Below are positions 34,585 through 43,299 of a stretch of DNA of 64,000 nt, one piece after another. The DNA comes from Flavobacteriaceae bacterium (lineage in GTDB: Bacteria; Bacteroidota; Bacteroidia; Flavobacteriales; Flavobacteriaceae). The DNA lies in assembly GCA_024742935.1 (NCBI GenBank), contig JANSXN010000001.1, positions 1 through 64,000 of the forward strand. The letters run 5' to 3'. The notes beneath the pieces were generated by a model, which worked only from the letters and a program-made list of their open reading frames with translations, was not told where the DNA came from and ran no database searches. Every line of letters begins with the position of its first letter. Within the stretch, counting starts at the first letter, position 1. Made by a program: the position numbers and the translations under genes.

Positions 34585-36486
34585 CTACAACGTCTCCTTC
34601 AACCATCTAAAAAACTCCCCTTGCCATACGATTCCGTTATGTGGTGTGAGGATCCAGTGATTTTCTTCAGGGAAGAGTACAAAACGGCTTTTGATTCCCA
34701 TTTGCTGAAGCGCTTGAAAGGCTTCCTGACTTTGTCCCACAGGTACCCGATAATCTTTTGCCCCTTGAATAATCAACATGGGTGTGTTCCATTTGGATAC
34801 ATTGTTGATAGGGTTGAATTCGTTATAGGTTTTTTGAGCCGCTTTGTTATTTTTATCCCAGTAAGGCCCGCCAATGTCCCAGTTGACAAAAAACAATTCT
34901 TCTGTGGTGCCATACATACTTTCAAGATTGAACACCCCGGCGTGTGAGATAAATGTCTTAAAACGGTTGTTGTGAACACCTGCCAAATAGAAAGCTGAGT
35001 AACCACCAAAGCTAGCACCCACAGCACCCACACGGGTTTCATCAACATAGGACTCTTTGCACATAGCATCAATGGCAGACAAATAATCGTCCATCGCCTG
35101 CCCGCCCCAGTCCTTACTTATTTCTTCATTCCACGCTACACCATGACCCGGCATCCCGCGTCTGTTTGGTGCTACAACGATATACCCTTGTGCCGCCATC
35201 ACCTGAAAATTCCATCTAAAAGAATAAAACTGACTCAATGCGCCTTGAGGTCCGCCTTGAAGGTACAGCAAAGTGGGGTATTTTTTTGAAGGATCAAAAT
35301 TGGGCGGATAAATCACCCAAACCAGCATTTGTTTATTATCAGTCGTTTTTACCCAGCGCTTTTCGACTTTGCTCAAGTCGATAGAGTTATAGATTTCGTC
35401 GTTTACTTTAGTGATTTGATTCCACGCCTTACTTTTTAAGTCGTGAGAATAAATTTCAGTTGCATGGTTAAAATCGGTGCGGGTAAGGATGATTTTGTTT
35501 CCTGAAAAGCCCACAATACCGGTGATGTCAAAATCACCTTTGGCCACTTCTTTAACAACAGGAAGCTTTTTAGTATTGCCCGGGAAATCTACTTCGTACA
35601 AGTGAACCGTTCCTCCCACGGGTGTAATAAAATAGATTTTTGACCCGTCAGGACTCCACTTGAAGGAGTTGACTGTACCATCCCAACCCGCTGTCAGGTT
35701 CATATCCATTCCATTATGTCTCACAATGATATCGCTTTTATCACTTTCAAAACCATCGCGTTTCATTTGCAACCACGCGAGATTGCCTTTGGATGAAAAT
35801 GCCGGGTATTTATCATAACCCGGATTGGTTTCGGTCACATTTTTGGTTTGTTTGCTTTGCAAATCATATTCATAAATATCCGTATTGGTACTGTTTGCAT
35901 ATTCAGTTCCTGTAACTTTTTTGCTTACGTAAAGGATTTTTGTTCCGTCTGTATTCCATGTATAATCTGAGCTTCCGCCGAAAGGCTTTTGTGGAGAATA
36001 ATAAGGCTCATCTTTCATAATGTCTATGCCTTCTTCCTCTCCCACTTTTTTGTAAAAGACATGATTAAATTCGCCCACATTGTAAGTATCCCAGTGGCGG
36101 TAATCAAGCGCATCATAAATCATCACGTTGGATTCATCAACGCCTTCATAGTAATCCTTTCCCAAAACATTTTGAAGCTTTACAGCTTTGTGATATAAAA
36201 GGTGATTGCCATCGGGCGAAAGGTTTTTATCTTGAATCAATGCACTGTGGTCTTCAATTTCAGTTTCAGTTCCACCTGAAATGGGCACTGAATATACTTT
36301 GCTGCTAAAATCATTATTTTCAACAGAGGGTGTTGTTACCCTATAAACAACTGCATTTCCGTCCTTGGTGATTCCTATGGGTGAAACCCTGCCGAGTTCC
36401 CATAATTTTTGCGGGGTCATTACATCTTGTGCGAGGAGACTAAGTGTCCCTAAAAACAGTACCGAAAAAGCAACTAATTTTTTCAT
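34585..36486 (-). CDS. S9 family prolyl-oligopeptidase-type peptidase
   Basis: The 633-residue protein has a signal peptide (about 1-19), an N-terminal beta-propeller and an alpha/beta-hydrolase domain (about 400-633). The catalytic triad is Ser in VGASFGGYSAFY (near 487), Asp in QGAKDYRVPVG (near 572) and His in EENHWILTP (near 606). It hydrolyses peptides in the periplasm. Confidence 0.93.
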   Translation of the reverse strand: MKKLVAFSVLFLGTLSLLAQDVMTPQKLWELGRVSPIGITKDGNAVVYRVTTPSVENNDFSSKVYSVPISGGTETEIEDHSALIQDKNLSPDGNHLLYHKAVKLQNVLGKDYYEGVDESNVMIYDALDYRHWDTYNVGEFNHVFYKKVGEEEGIDIMKDEPYYSPQKPFGGSSDYTWNTDGTKILYVSKKVTGTEYANSTNTDIYEYDLQSKQTKNVTETNPGYDKYPAFSSKGNLAWLQMKRDGFESDKSDIIVRHNGMDMNLTAGWDGTVNSFKWSPDGSKIYFITPVGGTVHLYEVDFPGNTKKLPVVKEVAKGDFDITGIVGFSGNKIILTRTDFNHATEIYSHDLKSKAWNQITKVNDEIYNSIDLSKVEKRWVKTTDNKQMLVWVIYPPNFDPSKKYPTLLYLQGGPQGALSQFYSFRWNFQVMAAQGYIVVAPNRRGMPGHGVAWNEEISKDWGGQAMDDYLSAIDAMCKESYVDETRVGAVGASFGGYSAFYLAGVHNNRFKTFISHAGVFNLESMYGTTEELFFVNWDIGGPYWDKNNKAAQKTYNEFNPINNVSKWNTPMLIIQGAKDYRVPVGQSQEAFQALQQMGIKSRFVLFPEENHWILTPHNGIVWQGEFFRWLKETL

Positions 36487-36620
36487 GGAATATAGAATTG
36501 ATTGTTTTTAAAAATTTAAGTTTTAAAAGTAATTAAAATATTTCTTATTTTAGTGTCATATATTATAAACTCTCCCCCTTTTATAAGCTCCCTAAATTAT
36601 AAAGCCGCTATTATGAAAAA

Positions 36621-36628
36621 TAGTTTTG
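36621..36628 (+). promoter_or_regulatory. -7 promoter element adjoining the comEC start
   Basis: TAGTTTTG matches TAnnTTTG and ends only 4 bases before the ATG at 36633. If used, transcription would begin at or next to the start codon, giving a leaderless mRNA. Confidence 0.4.
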
Positions 36629-36632
36629 TGCT

Positions 36633-38663
36633 ATGCGGTTGGTTAATATTACAGCATTTAAAATCACTTTGTGCTATCTGGCAGGAATTCTCTGTAGTCA
36701 CTTTTTTGAGATTGGATTGAATCATATACAAATTGCTGGGATTTTAATTTCATTTCTTCTTCTTATCGCGTGGTTTCGGGCCAGAAAAATGATTTTTCAG
36801 GATGGTGTGTTTGGCGGGCTTGCTTTTTTTTCACTTTTTATTTTTGGTGCCTGGGTTTATCAATTGCATCAACCTTTCAACCATAAGGACCATTATATAA
36901 ACGAAACTTTTATAGCTGAAAGAAACAGCTTTCTATTAAAAATCAAATCACAATTAAAACCCGATTTATACAACGAAAAATACACCGCTTCCATACTGGC
37001 GATTGATGAGAAAGATGTGCGTGGTGATGTACTTTTACTCATCCCTAAAGACACTTTAGATTTCCAACTTGCTGTTGATGATTTGATTTTTTTTACTACT
37101 CAATTTCAGGAGCTCCCCACACCAAAAAATCCATATCAATTTGATTATGCTGCCTATTTAAACCAACTGGGAATCTACCATCAATTGCGCATCAATAAAG
37201 ATGAAATTCTACTTAAAAAGAAAGGCAAAACCACCTTAAAAGGAATGGCTTTTGAACTAAGAAAGCACATCAACACACGTCTTACCGATAATGGTTTTAG
37301 CGGAAATCCGTTAGCGTTGATTAATGCATTGCTTCTGGGTCAACGACAGGAACTTTCTCAGGAGGTATATTCAGATTTTGCTGCTGCCGGGGCGGTGCAT
37401 ATACTTGCAGTCTCAGGACTTCACGTGGGGATTATCATGCTGATTTTACAATTTGTTTTCAAGCCGCTGGAGCGATTGAGAAGTGGCAAAACCATCAAAA
37501 TTTGTTGTGTGGTGATTTGTTTATGGATGTTTGCAGTGATTGCCGGTTTGTCGCCTTCAGTTTTGAGGGCGGTGACTATGTTTTCCTTTTTGGCGTATGC
37601 GATGGAATCAAATCGCGAAACCAGCACTTTCAACACCTTGCTTGCATCTGCCTTTTTGCTGTTGACGCTCAATCCAAACCTACTATTTCACATTGGATTT
37701 CAAATGAGCTATCTCGCGGTTTTTGCAATTATTTGGATCAACCCTATGTTGCAAAAACACTATCATCCCAAAACGATTGTTGACAGAAAACTCTGGGAAA
37801 TTTTTACGGTGAGTTGTTCTGCACAACTGGGTGTTAGTTTTTTGAGCATTTATTATTTTAATCATTTCCCCGGTTTGTTTTTTGTGACCAATCTGGTGGT
37901 TTTACCTTTTTTGGGATTGATTCTCGGCTTTGGAATTTTAGTAATCCTTCTGGCGACCTTCAAAGCTTTACCCCAGTTTATGATTGATGGCTATACAGCT
38001 TTACTGGATGGCCTGGTCTATTTTATCAATTGGGCGGCAAGCCAAAAGAGCTTTTATTTTGATGGGCTCACATTCACAAAACTACAGGTTGTTTTACTTT
38101 ATTTAATTATAATTACTTTAATCCTGGTGCTCCAAAAGTTTTCGGGTAGGCGAGTTGTTTACGTTCTATCTGCAGTTATTTGCTTGCAAGTTGTTTTTAT
38201 TTGGAATAAAAGGAAAGCCGCCCATCAAGAATTTGTAGTTTTTCACAAAAGCCGAAACTCCATTTTTGGCATTAAAAATGGGAATCAACTCAACTTGTTT
38301 TCAAATCTGGATGCTGAACAAATGAACAAGGAAACTTTGATTAAGAATTACAAGACCAAATCAAAAATCAAACACAATGCTACAAAATCTGTTTTGGAAA
38401 CATTTCGGTATAAACACAAAACTATTGTAGTCATTGACAGCCTGAGTGTGTATCCTTCGGTTCAAGACGGGGTTGATTTAGTGATTTTGAGAAACAGCCC
38501 GCGTGTTCACTTAGAGCGAATGATAGATAGTTTGAAACCAAAGAGAATCATTGCAGATGGCAGTAACTATACCACTTATGTGAATCGCTGGCGCGAAACG
38601 GCTCAAAAAAGAAAACTCCCGTTTCACCATACCGGAAAAGAGGGAGCGTTTGTGTTGGATTGA
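36633..38663 (+). CDS. comEC: ComEC/Rec2 family competence protein
   Basis: The 676-residue polytopic membrane protein has an N-terminal OB-like domain (DUF4131) and the Competence domain (about 220-500) with GAVHILAVSGLHVGIIM. The C-terminal ~150 residues lack the HxHxDH metallo-beta-lactamase motif. This is common for Bacteroidota versions. It would form the inner membrane channel for DNA uptake. Confidence 0.93.
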   Translation: MRLVNITAFKITLCYLAGILCSHFFEIGLNHIQIAGILISFLLLIAWFRARKMIFQDGVFGGLAFFSLFIFGAWVYQLHQPFNHKDHYINETFIAERNSFLLKIKSQLKPDLYNEKYTASILAIDEKDVRGDVLLLIPKDTLDFQLAVDDLIFFTTQFQELPTPKNPYQFDYAAYLNQLGIYHQLRINKDEILLKKKGKTTLKGMAFELRKHINTRLTDNGFSGNPLALINALLLGQRQELSQEVYSDFAAAGAVHILAVSGLHVGIIMLILQFVFKPLERLRSGKTIKICCVVICLWMFAVIAGLSPSVLRAVTMFSFLAYAMESNRETSTFNTLLASAFLLLTLNPNLLFHIGFQMSYLAVFAIIWINPMLQKHYHPKTIVDRKLWEIFTVSCSAQLGVSFLSIYYFNHFPGLFFVTNLVVLPFLGLILGFGILVILLATFKALPQFMIDGYTALLDGLVYFINWAASQKSFYFDGLTFTKLQVVLLYLIIITLILVLQKFSGRRVVYVLSAVICLQVVFIWNKRKAAHQEFVVFHKSRNSIFGIKNGNQLNLFSNLDAEQMNKETLIKNYKTKSKIKHNATKSVLETFRYKHKTIVVIDSLSVYPSVQDGVDLVILRNSPRVHLERMIDSLKPKRIIADGSNYTTYVNRWRETAQKRKLPFHHTGKEGAFVLD

Positions 38664-38756
38664 AGGTTTATTTTAAATTCGCGATTTAAGTTTTTAAAAA
38701 TAAACAAATCGTTTATACAGCCCATTAGGTGTATATAGACTATAAATCAAAACAAT

Positions 38757-38817
38757 ATAGTATATTAGGAATGGAATATATCAGCAACAAATGATATATT
38801 TATATTGTATATACTAT
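38757..38817. repeat. Nested AT-rich palindrome
   Basis: Outer arms ATAGTATAT (38757-38765) and ATATACTAT (38809-38817) enclose inner arms AATATATCA (38775-38783) and TGATATATT (38792-38800), which surround an 8-base loop. It lies 22 bases before the start of an orphan gene. It could be a regulator site, a cruciform or a mobile-element end. Confidence 0.6.
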
Positions 38818-38839
38818 GTTATCTGCCATATAAAAACGA

Positions 38840-39607
38840 ATGAAAATAATACTACTAACATTAAGTTTTATATTTCTAACAAGCCTCTCCTACTCTCAAA
38901 CAAAGAAGAAAGATTTGGTTGGAGAATGGTACTCAGATAATCAATTCGGACAATATTATAAGAACGACACCATCCTATTTACTCGAACTTTAAAAAATCT
39001 TGAGAAAAAGCTCTGCGAATTTGTAAAGTGGGAAATAGAAAAAAGAACTTTTAAAATAAGTGAAGTTAATCTTTGTACCTCAAAAACAAAAAGAATAAAT
39101 CATTCTGATAAGGAAAAATTTAAAATACGTAAAACGGACTTTGGTCAAGTTATAGTACATTATCAAGATAGTAACCTAATTGAAAAATTTAGAATCGTTC
39201 AGCTTAAAAAAAATAATGATTCGGAACTTAAAATAATGAGGTTTGACAACTTGTCTGAGCAGAAACTATACAAATATGTTGATTCTTTAATCTTAAAGGT
39301 TCTAAAATTCAATCCAGATGCAGATGGTAGTGAAAACAGCTATGGAGTAACAGTTTCACATGGAAATCCTGATATTAAAATAAGTGATACCAGAAACAGA
39401 AACCCTGAACCTTTAGTAATTGTAAATGGATATCCGATAGCAAATAGAGAAATACTAAAAAAATTACTGTTAGTTGAAACTTATAATATAACATATTTGA
39501 CAAAAGAAAAGTCAGCAGAGTTCACTTCTATGGCTATAAATAGAATCATTATTTTACAAACATCTGAAAAACGATTTCAAAAAGTCCGAAAAAAATACGG
39601 CAGGTAA
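38840..39607 (+). CDS. Exported protein of unknown function with plug-like C-terminal tail
   Basis: The 255-residue protein has a signal peptide (about 1-19, ending SYSQ). A lysine-rich middle begins with VGEWYSDNQ, as in lipocalin-like domains. The C-terminal stretch PLVIVNGYPI..ITYL..AINRIIILQT recalls the PLVVVDGxPI..VIxIxT pattern of SusC/TonB plug domains. It has more AT and more Lys/Asn than its neighbours. It is alone between convergent and divergent genes and follows a nested palindrome. It may have been acquired; no function is assigned. Confidence 0.7.
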   Translation: MKIILLTLSFIFLTSLSYSQTKKKDLVGEWYSDNQFGQYYKNDTILFTRTLKNLEKKLCEFVKWEIEKRTFKISEVNLCTSKTKRINHSDKEKFKIRKTDFGQVIVHYQDSNLIEKFRIVQLKKNNDSELKIMRFDNLSEQKLYKYVDSLILKVLKFNPDADGSENSYGVTVSHGNPDIKISDTRNRNPEPLVIVNGYPIANREILKKLLLVETYNITYLTKEKSAEFTSMAINRIIILQTSEKRFQKVRKKYGR

Positions 39608-39656
39608 CATCGGCTCATAATCTATGGCTTCTCCCCGCCCACTTGGAAAACCCTTT

Positions 39657-40196
39657 TTATTGAAAAGTACTCACAAAGTTTTTTTGGTACTCGTTCCAGG
39701 CCTCAGTGGTGGTTAATTTTTTGTAATCATCTGTCGCCATCATTTTTAGAAAAATCTCCAATTGCTGGGGTGTTCTGTATCCGGCAACTGCTTGAATAAA
39801 ATTACCCTTTTCATCAAAATAAGCAAGGCTGGGATATCCGGTTACTTTTAGAGCAGAGGTAAATTGATGGGTACCGTTTCTTCCCTTTCGCCCTTCCTGG
39901 TAACGCGGATTTGTATATGTAAATCCCTTGAATGTAACCTCTTCTGTACCTTCAGCATTGAATTTAACTGAATAAAAATTCTTGTTTAAATAATTGATGA
40001 CGTCTTTGTTTGTAAAGGTGTTTCTATCAAGCAATTTGCAGGGGCCACACCAGACGGTATAGACATCCATAAATATTTTTTTGGGATTTTTCTTTTGTGC
40101 CTCCAGAGCTTCATTCATCGTCATCCAGTTGATTTCCTGAGCTTGAGCAAGCTGTGGAGCCAAAACAAATGCAATTAATAAAATAATATACTTCAT
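39657..40196 (-). CDS. Exported thioredoxin-fold protein
   Basis: The 179-residue protein has a signal peptide (about 1-19, ending AQAQ) and a thioredoxin domain with the redox pair in VWCGPCKLLDR (near 50). The cis-Pro segment is KVTGYPSLAYFD (near 117). It resembles DUF255/thioredoxin-7 proteins that reduce periplasmic disulfides. It is a single-gene unit. Confidence 0.88.
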   Translation of the reverse strand: MKYIILLIAFVLAPQLAQAQEINWMTMNEALEAQKKNPKKIFMDVYTVWCGPCKLLDRNTFTNKDVINYLNKNFYSVKFNAEGTEEVTFKGFTYTNPRYQEGRKGRNGTHQFTSALKVTGYPSLAYFDEKGNFIQAVAGYRTPQQLEIFLKMMATDDYKKLTTTEAWNEYQKNFVSTFQ

Positions 40197-40261
40197 AATA
40201 ACTGTTTTAATTTAAGTCGGTTTTCGCTGAAAAGCTTACGAAAATAGGACAAAAAGCGTTC

Positions 40262-40269
40262 CAAAAATA
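40262..40269 (-). promoter_or_regulatory. Candidate -7 element of the thioredoxin-fold gene
   Basis: Minus-strand TATTTTTG (40269-40262) lies 65 bases before the ATG at 40196. The -33 element is not clear. Confidence 0.35.
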
Positions 40270-40312
40270 CTAAATTTATTTTGCACTACTAAATGCCCAG
40301 ACAACTTGATTT

Positions 40313-41857
40313 TTAATTATTTAATTCCCTATCTACTCCGTGCATCAATTTTTTAATGAGTGGCGAGATTGCTAATAATAATGCCCCGGAAACTACTCCA
40401 ATGATAAACAACAACTCAAACAACTCAAGATAAGCAGCTTTGGCTTTTGCTAAATCAACTACCTCACCAACAGAATCAACCGAAGCAATTTGAGCCAAAA
40501 CAACTGCCAGGTATTCTGAAGCTGCTGTTGCTAAAAACCAAACACCCATCATAAATCCAACAATTTTTCCGGGAGAAAGTTTTGTTACTGCTGATAAACC
40601 TACGGGAGACAAACACAATTCGCCCATCGTATGAAACAAATAAGTTATTACTAAAAATATTGCGGCTACTTTACCTGTTTCTGAAATATTTATACCAAAG
40701 ACAAGTACCCCAAAACCAAGACCTACCAGTAAAATTGCGATACCAAACTTAACAGCCGTATTGGGGTTATATTTCCCCATTTTTATCCATAACCAAGCAA
40801 AAACAGGAGCTAAAGTAATTATGAATAAGGAGTTTAAACTTAAAAAGTATGGCGCCAAAATTTCCCATCCAAAAATATTGAGATCAATCACACGGTCTGC
40901 AAATAAATTTAATGACCCATAAGCTTGTTCAAACAAAGCCCAAAAAACAATCGTAAAAATAATTAACAGCAGTAATGCCATCAATCTATCTCTCACTACT
41001 TTATCCGGTTGTGAAAAAGCAAAGTAAAATATAGCGACAAAAGACCCCACAATACCCACAATCAAGAGCCATTCAACAACTGTGTGTCTTTGAACCATTT
41101 GCCAAATTAGTACTAACGATAAAATACTTAACACATAAATAAGATGCTCTGTTTTAAGTCCAAAAACCCTTTTGTTAAGTTTCTCAAGGTCTTTGGGCTC
41201 TCCTTTTCCAAGGTAATAGGGTCTTCCATAGATAAATGTTAACAGTCCAAAAACCATCCCTAAACCTGCTGCACCAAAACCGTAACCCCAACCATAATTC
41301 TCACCCAACCATCCACAAATAAAAGTGGCCGCAAAAGCACCCAGATTGATGCCCATATAAAAAATAGTAAACCCGGAATCTCTTCTTCTGTCACCCACTT
41401 CATAAAGTTCTCCAACTAAAGAGGAAATATTTGCTTTTAAAAACCCAACTCCCAGAATAATTAAAGCCAATGAGAAGTAAAAAACTTGAAGTGCAAAATT
41501 ATCCTGAGTAATTAAACCGTTTGAAGCTACACTTGCTTGATTGCCTTCAAACGCCAAGCCTAAATGACCACAAACCAGTAAAATCGCCCCAAAAATGATT
41601 GCTTTTCTAAAACCCAAATATCGATCTGCCAGATAGCCTCCCAGCACAGGCATTGCATAAACCAGCGCCGCGTAGCTACCTATCAAAACATAACTTGCAT
41701 CATCAGTAAAAAGGTGATATTTTGTTAAATAAAAAATTAGCAGGGCTTTCATACCATAGAAGCTAAATCGTTCCCACAATTCTGTAAGAAACATAATGTA
41801 AAGACCCGCGGGGTGCCCTAAAAACTCCTTTTGGAGTTTTGATTCTGTTGTAGTCAT
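40313..41857 (-). CDS. POT family proton-coupled peptide transporter
   Basis: The 514-residue MFS carrier has about fourteen helices. The N-terminal E-x-x-E-R motif is in LTELWERFSFYGMKALL (near 25) and the PTR2 signature is GFTIFYMGINLGAFAAT (near 160). It imports di- and tripeptides with protons. It is the last gene of a leftward unit with YfcC and a DPP-IV-like peptidase, suggesting that dipeptides released outside are taken up here. Confidence 0.95.
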   Translation of the reverse strand: MTTTESKLQKEFLGHPAGLYIMFLTELWERFSFYGMKALLIFYLTKYHLFTDDASYVLIGSYAALVYAMPVLGGYLADRYLGFRKAIIFGAILLVCGHLGLAFEGNQASVASNGLITQDNFALQVFYFSLALIILGVGFLKANISSLVGELYEVGDRRRDSGFTIFYMGINLGAFAATFICGWLGENYGWGYGFGAAGLGMVFGLLTFIYGRPYYLGKGEPKDLEKLNKRVFGLKTEHLIYVLSILSLVLIWQMVQRHTVVEWLLIVGIVGSFVAIFYFAFSQPDKVVRDRLMALLLLIIFTIVFWALFEQAYGSLNLFADRVIDLNIFGWEILAPYFLSLNSLFIITLAPVFAWLWIKMGKYNPNTAVKFGIAILLVGLGFGVLVFGINISETGKVAAIFLVITYLFHTMGELCLSPVGLSAVTKLSPGKIVGFMMGVWFLATAASEYLAVVLAQIASVDSVGEVVDLAKAKAAYLELFELLFIIGVVSGALLLAISPLIKKLMHGVDRELNN

Positions 41858-41895
41858 CTTTTAATTTATATTAAATTTTTAGTTTATAAAGTGTT

Positions 41896-43275
41896 TTAAG
41901 CATAGCCAACCATCACTGCAATAACAATAACAACAGCAGCAGCAGCAAGAAGTTTAAACAATAATGGCAAACAAAACTTAAACCATTTGTCATAAGGAAT
42001 ACCTGCCAAGCCAAGAATTCCCATTAAAACGGCATTGGTGGGTACCAGCATATTTGCAAAACCATCACCAAAGAGGAATGCCAATACAGAAATGGGTCTG
42101 GAAACACCCACTAAATCTCCCAATGGTGCCATAAGCGGCATCGTTACAAAAGCCTGTCCGCTTCCTGAGGGCACAAAAAAGTTGAGAATTGTTTGCATAC
42201 CCATCATTCCCACTCCGGCAATTTCAGGACCTACAGAAGATAAAGGAACCGAAAGCCCTTGAACAATGGTATGTAAAATCTGACCGTCTTCCATGATGAG
42301 TGCAATTCCTCTGGCAACACCAACAAGCAGGGCTGTTTCTGCCAGATCTTTAGCACCAATAACAAATTTTTCGGCGGCCAAACTAGGACCAATTTTCCCA
42401 ATAATTGCCGTAAAGACTCCCAAAATAAGGAATGCTGCGCCTAATTCTGTTAAATACCATCCTCGGGTTGCAATTCCCCATACAGCAGTGCCTAATGCGG
42501 CAAAAAATCCTAAAAGAATCACTAAGTGTCTCCATTTAAGTAATGGGTATTCTTTGGGTGGCTCAGCTCCGGCAGGCGGTTCAATTCCATATACCAAGCT
42601 TGATGTTGCATTTTTCTTAACTTTTAAGGAATATCTGTAAATATGATGTCCGGCGATTAAAGAAAAGGGAACCAGAATTGCCAAACGCAAAGGCCAGCCA
42701 TCATAAGCGTCCAAACCGGCAATGGGATTTGCAACCACTACCGTGTATTGGTTAAAAGCGGCCGTTCCATAGCCCACTCCATAACCCGCGATAATGATGC
42801 CCACAGCCGTCAAGCTATCGAGATTCATCGCCCTGCACATCGCTACCAGAATGAGAACAAAAGGGATATACTCTGCAGATGCGCCCATCACGCTTGAAAG
42901 TAGTGCAAATACAAAAACAACGGTAAAGATTAAAGTACCCGGTTTTTTTCCAAGGCTTTCCAGTAATTTGCCTAATAAAGCATCTACTGTGCCTGTTGTT
43001 TTGATAATAGCGAGAACACCACCAATAATGAACAGAAAGAAAATAATCCCTTGTGCATCTGCAAAAGCTCTTGGAATTGCCGTAAACAAAGAAACCGGAC
43101 TCAAATAGTGGTGGTCTTCTGCCACTTGGTAGGAACCGGGAACTACCATTTCCCTTCCACTTTCACTAAGTTGGGTATCAAATTGTCCTTGAGGAATTAT
43201 CCAGGTAGCAACCAAAGCTAAAACCATTAAAAAAAATAGTAATGCTAAAGTGTTGGGCATTTTAAATTTAATCAT
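41896..43275 (-). CDS. YfcC family membrane carrier
   Basis: The 459-residue protein has about twelve helices and sequences typical of the YfcC/DcuC-related group, such as GASAEYIPFVLIL and FFVPSGSGQAFVTMPLMAPL (about 358-377). Relatives move amino acids or small carboxylates. It lies 38 bases upstream of the POT gene and 24 bases after the peptidase. An amino acid antiport or export role during peptide use is an inference. Confidence 0.87.
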   Translation of the reverse strand: MIKFKMPNTLALLFFLMVLALVATWIIPQGQFDTQLSESGREMVVPGSYQVAEDHHYLSPVSLFTAIPRAFADAQGIIFFLFIIGGVLAIIKTTGTVDALLGKLLESLGKKPGTLIFTVVFVFALLSSVMGASAEYIPFVLILVAMCRAMNLDSLTAVGIIIAGYGVGYGTAAFNQYTVVVANPIAGLDAYDGWPLRLAILVPFSLIAGHHIYRYSLKVKKNATSSLVYGIEPPAGAEPPKEYPLLKWRHLVILLGFFAALGTAVWGIATRGWYLTELGAAFLILGVFTAIIGKIGPSLAAEKFVIGAKDLAETALLVGVARGIALIMEDGQILHTIVQGLSVPLSSVGPEIAGVGMMGMQTILNFFVPSGSGQAFVTMPLMAPLGDLVGVSRPISVLAFLFGDGFANMLVPTNAVLMGILGLAGIPYDKWFKFCLPLLFKLLAAAAVVIVIAVMVGYA

Positions 43276-43299
43276 CTTGAAAGGCTGTTTTTACAGGAA

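Noticed and set aside
41821..41840. Perfect hairpin AAAACTCC-TTTT-GGAGTTTT near the start of the POT gene
   Set aside because: It is inside the coding sequence, has only a short T-run and codes for ordinary residues (KLQKEF). Probably chance.
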